This document shows, in pieces, positions 14,431 to 26,400 of a DNA stretch of 64,000 nucleotides. The DNA lies in NCBI GenBank assembly GCA_021464245.1, contig JADCRB010000007.1, forward strand, positions 5,827,855 to 5,891,854, read 5' to 3'. Position numbers and translations under genes: made by a program. Below the pieces are notes generated by a model, which was given only the letters and a program-made list of their open reading frames with translations, did no database searches and was not told where the DNA came from. The DNA comes from Carallia brachiata. Taxonomy: Eukaryota > Streptophyta > Magnoliopsida > Malpighiales > Rhizophoraceae. Numbering within the stretch: the stretch's first letter is position 1; every line of letters starts with the position of its first letter.

Positions 14431-15321
14431 AATCCGATTTCCTGTACATTAAACGAAGTCTAATGTAGGAGGCTTTCCAGGTCTCCGATTGTAATGATGC
14501 ATGTTGTGGCATTAATTACTGCAATTAATTTGATGCCTTCTGTTTCAAAGAAATCTTTTTGACGGAAATGTCTGTTTGGAATACACAAGATAGAGGGGAA
14601 CAAGATCAAAGCAAACATAAACTTAAAGACTGTTTTTTGACAGAAGAAGCACTAGGCACCACCTATTGCGCGCCGTAGAGAAGATCAAAATCAAAGTGAG
14701 AATAACTTCCAGCAGATCCTATACATAATTAGTTAAGACCATAAACAATTTTGCAATCCCAATCAAACAGAGTTACTAGGGGCAAAAGCTTCAAAGCAAA
14801 GAGTCTTCTCCAAGCTTGCCTTTTTGTTCTCTAAAAAAACATCAAACACCAACTCTTAAAAACAATTGTCTAAGTTCTTGAGAGCAGTAGCAAAGAACAA
14901 AACAGGTTGCCTGGCGCACAGCACAGAAGCTATGGCATCATGAATAATGAAAATGATCTATGCCTTCTTCCCCCTGAGCACATTTCAGATTCGGCAGCTT
15001 AATGAGTTCTTCCCCTCAAATTCACCATATTTAAAGAGGGAGAACAAAAAGACAGCTAGACAGCTAACTTGAGAGATGCCTTTGTTTCCAAACTGTTAGA
15101 AGAGAAGCACACCTGTTCTCTTTGTCAGCTGTAAACAATATACTTTCAGAAGAGTTCTTACCACAAAGTTGTAGATCACGGCTGGTAAAAGGCTAAAAAA
15201 ATTAAAAAGTGAAAATTAGATTACATTATACCATAGATTAGAGAAAATGCAAAAGATTACGGAATTGGGCAAACCTCTACATAAGTACATAGAGCCTTGT
15301 GATTATCAAGGATGAAGCATG
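14431..15321. other. Convergent 3' region between OEP37 and the TFIIIC5 gene
   Basis: The two genes face each other here. This stretch should hold both 3' UTRs. No additional open frame or RNA gene is seen. Confidence 0.5.
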
Positions 15322-18300
15322 TCATTCATCATCATCATCATCAGGATCAATTTCATCATCATCTTGCTCATATATCTGGAATTCACCATCACTACTGGCA
15401 TCATCTACCATTTTATCAACGCCGGTATCCGCCAAAGGAAAGCTATCGAACAGCTCTTGCAAATAGCTTCTTGAGTTGGTACCCATATCCAGATCTAGCC
15501 ACATATAGGACAAAGCAATATCCAAAATTTCATGCAGGACTAAAATTGGTACCTGATATATTTCATTTATTGCTAAAGATGATTCCACTTTATTTTTATA
15601 TCCCAAAAGGCAAAGAAAAGGAAGGAAAGAACAATATGCAGATGCCACAGCCTGTTTCTGCAAAGGTTTCACTTTCAGCTAATGGAGCACATGAAAGATA
15701 AACTATGGTTGTATACGATTGTGTACACACACCCAAATGCAAAAAATAAGCCCCACATCCATTAGCTGAAAGTGAAACATATCAGCAGCTCAATCAATTT
15801 GGAATAAAAAAGTTACTGTATGGCCCTGCAATCGTGTTTTTAAGCATTTATGATTACGTAATGTTGGTGGTTTAATTTTGGCATTTCAGCAGCTCAATCA
15901 ATTTGGATATGTCAAATGTTGTGCCAGTCGACTGGTCAATTATGGTCCTGAGACTGTATGCAGCAACTGAGTCTGGTCAGATTCATTTTGGGTTTTAGAT
16001 TGGTGGTAGATTCTCATGCTTGGTGACTTTCTTTTATTTCTTCCAGACTAAAGTTTTGGACATGCTCGTTCTAAGAATGACTCCGTTAATGTTCAATACA
16101 GAATACAATGAAGAGGAAACATATCTGATAGAGTTGCCTGCACGAAGAGAAGTTTGTGAAACTAGGAAAACTAAAAAGAGGAAAATCTGATTGAACTGCG
16201 TGCATATCAGGTTTGAGATAGTTGCCCACAATGCCTCATTCCCCACTCAAAGAAATGCATTTTCGACCAAAAAGGAGGGCTGTACGGTATAATACAAGGA
16301 TACATGATCGTGATACCAGAGAGAATTCGCTGTCCTCACCACCCTAGAAACAAAAAGGATCTAACAATGTCAAATATATTAAACTGAAAATAAATAAACA
16401 TCAAAAGCACAGAGCAGTTATAAGATCACCAGATCAGCTGCCTCGTATGCATCCAATTCTTCTTCATGATCATCCGACTCGATATCATCTGGCCCAGCAT
16501 CGTCAACATGACCTTGATTCTCATTGCCTTCATCATCATTATGACATCTGCATCATGAAACTCTTTGTTAGATGATTTTGAATTGATGGAAATGCAAGGA
16601 AAGAGTTATGCATAATAGACCCATGATTGAAAATTATCTTCCTCCAGTCAGGTTTCAGTGCTAAGTACGCCAGTAGGACATCGAAAGAGAAGATATGAGG
16701 TAAGGATTAAAATGCCATTAATAACATAGAATATTGCAAAATAATTCTAAATGCCACTTAGAGGTCAAAATGACAAACATTTCATGGCACCGTTTGCTGC
16801 TTCATTTGAAAAAAAAAACAGAGAGAAAACGAAAAAGAGAGAACAAGGACAAAACATGAGAATGTATTATGTAAGTGCACCTTAACGTTGAAGCCAATGC
16901 TATACGCATGATAATAATTTTGGACAATCAAGGGTTGTAATTTGAACCTTTATTCAATTTCTGGGGTTTCTCCTTATTGTCTTTTATGGCATCTTTGTAT
17001 AAGCATGCCCTCTTTGACTTTTCAAACTCTTCAGAAGAAGCTTTAAGTAACTTTTCTGCACCAGATTTTGGGTACACTCTTAGGAACCTCACCATTACGC
17101 ACAGTTTCAAGCTATCGAACATTTGCTGAGAGAACCATCCTGTTTCGTACTGCGATGAAGCAACAACACCACATAAGCTTTAAACATGACACCCCCCCCC
17201 CCCCCCTTCCCAAAAAAAACACAAAAAAAAATAAATGGCAAAAATAACCAGAAAAGACATCAAACAATTTACCTACAGTTCATTAAATTTGTCAGGTGTG
17301 AAGTGAATAGCTTATAGACAAAACTACATCCATCCCCAACTACAAAGACAACAGAAACCACAATCGGAAGCTAGGTTGTTGGAAATGTTTGATTGGCATT
17401 GTGGCATGCAGAAAATTAACCAAGTTGCACATGGTCCAACAGTTATAGAGAAAAGTTGGGGAAAAAATGGGTGTAAAATACAAACTAATGCTAGGTTTAG
17501 CACATCACTTCACATCCATGCAGCAGCCATGCAGTCTGGTGTGCATCTCAGCCTATCTAGCAAGCACTTATTGTCAAATAGGCACATAATCAAAGAGATA
17601 CATAGTAGCGTAACTTGGACACTCACAGTGCAAGTAGTTTGCTTTGAAGGCTTTCTTATCTCTTCTCTTAATATAATCATCATCAAGGTCAAATAGCTGC
17701 AATGATGTTTGGCATTTGTTTGGAAAAACTCTAAATTTGCACAAATCCTCCCATCTATGCTTCAACCTGCAGGAATCACATGCACAAAGGTATCCAAATT
17801 TAGATACTGAACACCAATAAACACAATAAGCATGCAGACCATGAGATTCTACAGAGAAAACTATAAGCATTCTGCAGAAAGGAAAATAGCTTCTATAGAG
17901 AGCAATGGTATGGACGAATGGAGGTAATTAATGGTTTTAATTAAATTGCTGAAACTATTTATTACGACTTGTTGAGCCACCTTCAAAATGCACCACAAAT
18001 TCTACTCCTTTTTCTTTCTCAAAAAGCAAGCTTCCCTCTTATTGTTTAAAATTGAAAACATCAATCATATTGTAAGCTTAAGGAGTGCAAAATTACTTAC
18101 TTATTGGCAGAGAAATCAAAATTACTTCTTAAAGGCAGTGGTACTCGAAAATCAATACGTTGATATCTGGCAACAAAAATAATACAAGCAAAACCATCAC
18201 AACGCATGCATGTTGAACTATACAGTACAAATATAAATGCATGTTGCCACTGCATGAAAAATAATGAATTTTTGAGAAATTCACGTTCAAATTTCTGTCA

Positions 18301-21300
18301 CATGCATGATTACCATCGGAATAACTAGCCCTACGTGGATGAAAGAGACATGGAGAGACAAAAATATCTCTTCCAAAGGGAAAAGACCAAAATGATATTA
18401 AAAAATAACTAATCATCACCAACAACACATCTGTTAATAGGCAAAATCAACTTTGCAATAAGGGATTGAAGCTTGATTAGTAATAGCCATGCAAATATAC
18501 CCAAGACACTATGTGCTTCCAAACTTACTGTCAACTCAAAGCACTAACTAACAAAATCTTTTCCCAACCATAGCATTGGAAGGCCTTGGTGCTAACTCTT
18601 CCAAGGTGACAGAAAGGTAGCAGCTTTCTTACAAAGACGATTAACCGTTACTTGAACCCCAAAGTCACACATTCTTGACATAGTGATGTTCAATGCGAAG
18701 AGAGAAACTATCCGTTGCCACTCAAGTTGCCTCTCAAGAAGGTAACTTTATACGAAGTGATGCTAGATAAATATCCACGTCACCCATTCTTTAATGAAGA
18801 ACTGGGTCATCAAGGCTTCCTGAATTCCAAGACTTAGGTTTTGACCACTGATTCTTAACTAAATGTTCCCTCATATATCTAAAGAAAATCAACATGTACT
18901 CGGGGCTTCATAAATGGATTCATCTAATTTCTCCAATCAAATACCGAATCACGTATTGAATCATGCAAAATGTCAATCTCATCTACAGGTAAATATTAAC
19001 CCAATTAGTTGATCACATTCAGTTGTTACCGAGACAAAGGTCCCCACTAAATTTCTGTAAAGGATGACATCCAACTGAGTTTGAGAACACTAGGACTACC
19101 TTTCAACAGCGAAGCTGATTTTTTATTTTATTTTGGAACCATGCACAAAAGCAGCTCAATTATGCTTCATCAATGTCTAACCCTAATATCACCCCATATA
19201 AATATCATATCATACCATATAAACAAGCATTCACCATTTAACAAGCAATAATTTCATAACAAGACCAGATTAACCAAAAAAAAAAAAAAAGACAGATTAA
19301 AGGTAACTCACATGCGAGACTCAAGATCCTTGCGAGGATCATATCCTTTTTTAATCCAAAGCCTTTGAAATGGTCCACCTGAAAAGTAGTAAGCAACTGC
19401 AAGCAAAAGCCTGCAATGTCAGACAAATTAAAAGTAATTACACAAATTAATGATCATTACAGGAGTCAATGCACAAGCAATTTCCAAAAAGTCACCCCAA
19501 CAAACCCAATAAAGAAATTTAGGGAGGAGAGGCTGCGAAGTATAGAACCTTCTAAGCATCTGATGGTTAAATTTGAATCCTTTATCAAGTAAGCGCTCAT
19601 TCAATGAATCTTTGGGCCATATAGGTCGCTCCTGAAACAGATCAGACACAGCCATCTGCCACTCCCACAGCTCTGACCCTTCCGTTATGCATGCCTTCCA
19701 ATCTATTTCCTTAGGAATCTGTATGAAAGCTAAGTGCACAAAGATGAAAAGAAAAACTTCATGGAGAAAACACATTCAGCTTTTTCAAGTGACCTATATT
19801 ACATGCAGTTGAAATACTTTATACTGCCTCATAATTTTGTTTTATGCTTTACAACTCATCCAAGAGAAGCAACCATTCCCTGAAGGTCTAGGCAAAAGGA
19901 AGTTAGAACAGCTCTAAGGTTTCAAGAGAAGGACCAAATTGATAAAATTAGTCACTGACACACCTAACAGCATGGCACACTTCATTTAATATGGCAAAGT
20001 GAACATCTGGCCCCCCAACTATTATTATAATTAACTTTGCAAGGAGATAAATACTAAAAGAGCAAGAAAAAAGTCTAACGTAAGTGTCATTGCAGGTAGA
20101 TCTAAAAGCAACAAAAGAAGAAAAAGAAAATATTACGGGGACAAAACAGAAAAATGGTCAAATGCTCAAATAGAAAAACATGACAAAGGATATCTTTGAT
20201 GTTAAAATCAATAGCAAGGGACGGCTCCATGGCTACCTGCATAAACAATGTAACAATCTTGTTAATCTAGACATGCAAATCACCACTAAGACCTAATATG
20301 TTTTGAAACAGGGATCAATAAAATCATGTCAATTCAGCTTAGCACCAATGCCCACTATATGGCAAAACGTCCAAACACACACATCATATTTATTAGAAAA
20401 TACCTCAAAATGGTTTTCTACAGTATCTTCCTGTTTCTTTTTTGGAAGTGAAGCAGCTGGTGGTCTTAACCTGCGAAGCAAAATAATTTACTGCCATCAG
20501 TCCAGCAAACGGAGATTTCAATTCCAAAATTTTCCAACAGCCTAAGATCGCACTGGCTATCTTAGTTCCAAGAATAGAAAGAATGCTCTCCCCACACCCT
20601 ACTTGACTGGCTTGCACAGAATCATATCGTAAGTTCAGGATCGCCATGCTACCATCTGTTTCAAGGGGTTTTCCTCTCCTGATTTACTCGGATATCTATT
20701 CTTCAATTTGAAAACAATTGATGCTCGGAACTCATTACTGTATACCAATAAAACTAACTAAAATAAAGCAAAGCACTTAAAAACAGTTTGTGCAAAAAGC
20801 CATATATCAAAACTTCAACTCAGGAAATGACCTAACAAAAGGAAATAAAAAAAGGTATAGAGATTCTTACACTAAATTTTCAGGAATATCCTTCAGTGAG
20901 AAAAGTGGAGGCACCAGAATCATCAAATCATCCTGATCCAAATCCATCAGGCCAGCCTTGTCTACAGGACAAGATCAATACCCAGTAACCTATCAATATA
21001 GTGCTTTAAAAAGGAAATTCATAAAGAAAAAGGCCACTTAATTAAAAGCTCTAGATATCAAATCAAAGCAAAAAAAGCTTTACCATCGTCCATTTCTGAC
21101 CGACCCATCTTTTTCCTCCTTGCAGCATCCGCATGAACTGGAATAACATGCTGATAGTCCACCATTCCTTTACGGAGATTCAAAAGGCAATCAGTGACAT
21201 ATAATCAATAATTGACGGAATTGCACCTCTGCATTTATTGAAAAAAGAAAAAATTTTTTAAAGGAGGAAAAAAAAAAGAAAACTGAAATCCTTTCCAGAC

Positions 21301-21790
21301 CCTCAAAATGATAAGCCTCCGGCAGCCGAGCAACAATATCAGCGGAAAGGTCCGATTGAACTTGTGATTGAGTTTCACGGGAACAGGAACTGAGCTTGTT
21401 TTTAGATATTTTCAACAGCAAACTAGTAGAGGGACGAAGCTCCCCAAATGCAGGATGAGAATACGGATCCTCCGGACGAAAACGCAACTCCAACTTGTTC
21501 AATTGGGAGCTACGAGCCTAAAGATCAACAAAAATTAGGACATTAATTTCAAGAAAGCAAGGCAGCCAACAATTTCTCTTGTTCCCTTTTTTTTTTTTTT
21601 TTGTGTTCAGGGGTTTAAGCTAGGGAAAGCAGGGGTTTAAAAAGATGTATACCTTGGCGATGGCTTGTTCTCCTCCAAGGGTCTCGATGGCGCGGGCCAT
21701 GGAAGAAGGGTAGCCCGGATAATGCACGGCGAACCCCTCAGCTCGGCTCGGTATAAATCCCGAAACCTCTCCCTCCTTTATCACTCCCAT
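15322..21790 (-). CDS. Transcription factor IIIC subunit 5 (Tfc1/GTF3C5 family), with frame breaks
   Basis: Subunit of TFIIIC, which binds the A box of tRNA-type promoters and recruits RNA polymerase III. Fourteen exons, in transcript order: 21790-21653, 21517-21301, 21167-21084, 20961-20871, 20470-20404, 20236-20194, 19720-19549, 19410-19312, 18166-18101, 17766-17627, 17149-16948, 16547-16430, 16343-16317, 15494-15322; about 545 residues. Diagnostic stretches are LELRFRPEDPYSHPAFGELRP, FEGMVDYQHVIPVHADAARR, ERPIWPKDSLNERLLDKG, AYYFSGGPFQRLWIKKGYDPR, KHRWEDLCKFRVFPNKCQT, TGWFSQQMFDSLKLC, an acidic tail and SRSYLQELFDSFP..DGEFQIYEQD. Intron 6 (20193-19721) looks U12-type AT-AC. Exon 10 holds one extra base near 17666-17673 (DDDYI, then REEIRKPSKQTTCT in the next frame). 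Phases also fail to join cleanly from exon 11 to 12 and from 13 to 14. Either the assembly has small errors or this copy is recently broken. Confidence 0.82.
15666..15778. repeat. Perfect 20-bp inverted repeat (hairpin)
   Basis: Arms at 15666-15685 and 15759-15778 are exact reverse complements, with a 73-nt loop. They lie in the intron just upstream of the last TFIIIC5 exon. The element is too small and short-armed for a usual MITE. Confidence 0.85.
15782..15907 (+). repeat. Pair of 22-bp direct repeats
   Basis: An identical 22-nt block occurs at 15782-15803 and 15886-15907, immediately after the hairpin, in the same TFIIIC5 intron. Confidence 0.85.
17192..17206. repeat. Poly-C tract
   Basis: About 15 consecutive C bases in the intron before TFIIIC5 exon 11 (minus strand). 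Such a run is rare in AT-rich plant DNA and is prone to length errors. Confidence 0.9.
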
Positions 21791-23490
21791 CTTCTTGTTA
21801 ATTGCAAGAAAAAAATATCAAAAAAGGACAACAAAAAAGAAAGAATCTTTAAACTTGAGAGAGAAAAAAAAAAAAAAAGGAACAGAGAAGAAGAGAGAAA
21901 TCAAACAGCCCAGTTCAATTTTGCAAACAAGAAGAGTATGACTGGAGGCAAAACCAACTTCTTTTTTTTACTTTTCATTTATAAGGTTCTTATTAAATGT
22001 TTGAGGAAAAAAAATAAGATTTCATAATATTTAAATCTTTTATTTATTAGTTAAGAGATAACCTTTTTAATTAGTGGAGCAAATGTTTAATTTTTTGCAA
22101 AAACAACTTTTTGTGGGGCCAACTTCGGCAACCAAATCCGAGTTCATTACAGGTCTTCTTACCAGTTTCGCGGGTGACGTGGCCTCAATCCGAGTCCCTT
22201 TGGTATCATGGGCTATTGGGCCTGGGGGCAAAGTCATTGGGCCTCTTTTGATCCGTTGAATCTTTATTTAAGAAAACACAAGGACTGCTCTCCAACTCCA
22301 CGGCCTTACCCTTGCAGCTCAGGCCGAACTTAGCACTTTGGATCAAGCCATTGAATGAAAATGGACTGTGGGTCTAGCTTCAACGACCCAACTGTAACAA
22401 TTGATGGACGGTTGGACCTAAATTTTTTCTACTTCACTTAGTAATAGGGTTGTCTACAAGCTTGAAAATCGCCTATTTGTGGCCGAGTAGTTGCTCGGGT
22501 GGTAAGGGTAGTGACACCCCCCCCCCCAACACTAGGCGGGGGTCCGAATCCCACTTGGTCCACAGTTGCTTCCCTCTTAAATGCCCAAGTATGGGCTCCG
22601 ACCGTTAGGCCAATGACAAAAAATAAAAAAAAAAATCTCCGATTTAAGTTTATGAGCCCCTTAAAGACAAAAACATAAAAAAAAAAAAAAAAGAAGCTGG
22701 GAGTTAGCTTATCATAGTTGATGATGCCAAATAATTGTTGTGCGCCTCAACTGATGCAGACAGCACCAACCCTGCCACCACGGAAGTAGTTATACAAGAT
22801 AAACCGGAAACAGAAAAAAAAAAAAAAAAAAAAAAACAAAGAGTGAATCAGTGAATTACATGGGTTTATCACACTCACAGCATAAAAAAACAAGAAAAAA
22901 AGTAAAATAAAAAAGAAAATCATATACATGAACCGTTGCCAGAAGTCTCTTGTTCTCTGTTCAACTAATCCACCAAGAAACTAATTTTCAAATCCAAAAA
23001 GCCACCCCATCGGTACCCTTTCCTTTGACCCTACGTTAATTTCTACAAATTCTCAATGAGAAAAAAAAAAAAAAAACACACATTTATAATTGCATGCATG
23101 CATGCACAAAAATTACATAGGGCCCACATTGGAATCCTCTCTGTCCATTTCTTTTCCAAATAACTGTAACCTGGCAGTGGCAGAGATGGTCAGAAAACTG
23201 TCTGTTGTCGTGGAAAGAGCTTGCAAAGCATTCAGCAAGATAACTTCGTAAATTTATCAGCTAAAAAAATTTTCAGGAGATTTTTGGGCCTTTAATATAA
23301 GGAATCACCCCATTTGTTGTATCTGACACTTGACCATCTTAGTCCTCTTGGTTCTTAAATTCACAACCAGGGAAAAATAACAAAACAAAATGATAATGCA
23401 GCGCCTCAGAAAAGATAAAACAGCAAATTAGAAGAAATTAATTTTGTTCAACAGACCTCATTAAATGCCTTTGCCATTCCCTTTATTTTG
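21791..23490. other. Intergenic region upstream of TFIIIC5
   Basis: Holds the TFIIIC5 promoter on the minus strand, a SINE-like element near 22.5 kb, several poly-A tracts (for example 22814-22834), and the 3' end of the next minus-strand locus. No supported gene. Confidence 0.5.
22479..22637 (+). mobile_element. tRNA-derived SINE-like element
   Basis: A tRNA-like head (GGCCGAGTAGTTGCTCGGGTGG) is followed by a B-box-like GGTCCGAATCCC at 22541-22552, a short body and an A-rich end at about 22617-22637. A poly-C run (22517-22527) interrupts the tRNA-related part. It does not fold as a functional tRNA. Target-site duplications were not found by eye. Confidence 0.5.
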
Positions 23491-26400
23491 TCATGTGGTT
23501 CTGCCAAGCCAAATGATGCAGAAATCCTTGTCAGATTCTACATCCTCTTCCTGAATTTCTTCACGATCCCACTCCTGCAAAAATTAGCTCAAAGATTAAG
23601 TTTTATCTCGGAAACTAAGACGCCATGACAAAAAATTAGGAACAACCTAAATGGTAATTAACCCAACTAGCATTTTTGCTCGTGAATTTCAATTACATCA
23701 ACTAGTACACTTTCAGCATTCACGGGACATCCTTCCACCAATATTCCCGTTCAGATTTTTACTCGTTTAACAAAAATTCAGAGATTTTCTTTTCACACAA
23801 TTCATTTATCACACAATTGTATTAGAGTACCTTTATGAGAAGGAGCACCACTATCCACATCTAGGACCCAAGTTTTCTTTTGAATGAGCCATTATCCTTT
23901 CAGAAGACTATATAAGCAAAAGATAAGCCCATGGAAGAATATTGAAAGAATTCTGATTTAGAGCATAATGATACAGATGAGCCTTAGTTGGATTAGTTGG
24001 ATGCTCCTCCACGGGAATGTTTCCCAACAACAATGACAAAGCAAAGGTTGTCACCTTAAGTTGACAAACTCCTAGAATCTCTCTTCACCCAATTGAGATG
24101 TTGAGAGGGGAAAAGATGTTTCATCTCAGTTATAAAATTGGATTTTCCTATAAATCACGAATCAAAGAGCACAAAATTTTATAGAACATCAATTAGTAAA
24201 AAATAAAAACTTCTAAGACACAATACTTTGAAGCCAGGCTGATGCAGAAATAATGTGTATCCTATGACCGTGGGAGTATAACTGCACAAAACTTTCAATA
24301 AATGCAGATGTTCCAAAAAGTTCGCTTGCAAAAAGTAACCAACTAAATCAAACTACAACAGTAAAGAAAAAACGAAAAAAAGTTGAAAGGAAAAAAATAT
24401 AAGTGGAAGGTCTGAAAGATGATGGGCGCAGGACAATGCAAACATTTCGAGGGGAAGTGGTCTGCATGAAAAAAATGTTATTGAAGAAATTTGACATGCA
24501 TGTTTGAAGGTTGTGTTCGAAACAAAAAATATTGGCATTTCATACCTACTATTGTCTGCAGAGAAAATATTGATTGGTCGTGCAAGGAATTATGCTTGCC
24601 CTTCTACAGCATTTAGTGGCAAAATGTTATTGTAAAGATTTGTAAAAGTATAGACCCAATAACTTAAACGGATAACAATAAGGAAGAAACAAATAATATT
24701 AAATGGACTTTTTAGATATCACATCTTACCTAAAATCTTAAAACTTAAGTTATGGGTCTTCTAACCACACTTATATATTGTTTTACTCCTTCATTCCTTT
24801 CCAATATAGGACTTTTATATTTTATACTCCAACACGCCCCCTCACGCGAAAACCCAACTCACCTGGGATGGTCCAGCTCACTTGAGTTAGAAGCGTGAAC
24901 AAATAACGAAAGTCCAACTCACCTGAGTTGGATCCAGCTCACCTAGATTGGCTCTAATTCACCATTAAATGTGAGGGGCAATAACATTCGGACTCTGATA
25001 CCATGTAAAGATTTGTAAAAGTATAGGCCCAATAACTTAAACGGATAACAACATGAAAGAAACAAACAATATTAAATGCACGTGGACCTGCAATATAAAA
25101 TGAACATTATTCATAATTGACTAAATAAAAGCCACATAGGTTACACAATTTTTATATTAAAATGATCACCCCAGTAGCTGATAAGAGAATACCAATATTC
25201 TGCCCGTGTCTTCCAAGCAAGGCAAGTAGGATAGGATAAAGAAGCAAATTTCATGCTTATGTAGTAGAAACATTGACACTGTAATTGAAACACTAGCTTT
25301 TCAGGAGCAACTGCAAAGTGGGGATTGTACTGAAGTTCAAAAAGTCACTAAGAGATGCCTCATACACAAAAATATTTTACTAGCCTCCCAGGTATTTCAA
25401 CACAGGAATAGGAAGATAATATTATCTGCAGATTCAAATTTTGTGGGAATCATTAAGCAGTGAAATTTTGATATCTCTCTACTTCATAAAAGAAAGCAGC
25501 GAAATTTTGATGTTCCAAGAAGAAGCAATCTTCACATACCAGCCTAGCAAAAATAAGAGACAATGAGCTTTCAATTAGCATATCACATATCATAATTGTT
25601 GAAGTTAAGAGTAACTTGCCTTCAATAGACTTAGTCATCAGATCCAAAAATCCAGCCACTGTTTAATCTGCTGGATTGGCTGTCATCACAACCAAGAGAC
25701 ATCAGAAAATAAAATTGCTTTTAAAAAATAAGAGTGCCATCATTTACTCTCTGCAACAATGCTTTGTTTAAGAACTCCCTAAGATGTGGCAAAATTTGAG
25801 AAACTATTGGACAAAAATAGTACCTGAAGTATAAAATATTGACCATTTTTAATACTCTTAGTGAGTGCATAAAATAAAATGCAGATATATCAAAAAGTAA
25901 GGTAAAAATTACTGTAAATAATACATCACGGCCAACAAAAATATTAATTGAATAACATCACTGAAAAATTATTTCACTGACCACAATATTAAAGATTAAA
26001 TTCACTAATACCTATAGCAGATATAACAATATTACACATTAACTTTTCACAACTCCATTCTAAACTATATTTATCTAACAGGTTGAATGTTCGAAAACAA
26101 AATACAGATATTATTCTCCGATGAGAGAAAACAAATTATCACCAGTAGACCTAATAGTGAAGACTAGATACCTGTGAAACACCAACTGCTTCTATGTTGA
26201 TAAAAGGATTAGAAACATGTAATGTCCAGAAATTAAGAATTCAAGGGGTTCTACTGGACTCACTAAATTCTGATACTTCATGACTAACGATTTGCAATGC
26301 AAACACCAAGACAAGAGTCATCAGTAAAAATAAATAAAATAAAATAAAACGCTGACCAGGAAACAGGCAAGGAAGTTAAAGTGCTACGGGTAGTGTATAT

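Noticed and set aside
15312..15701. 129-codon plus-strand open frame starting with a His run
   Set aside because: Complement of the acidic C-terminal exon of TFIIIC5, which has the conserved LQELFDSFP sequence.
22479..22560. tRNA gene
   Set aside because: Box-like motifs are present, but the spacing is disrupted by a poly-C run and no cloverleaf is possible; called SINE-like instead.
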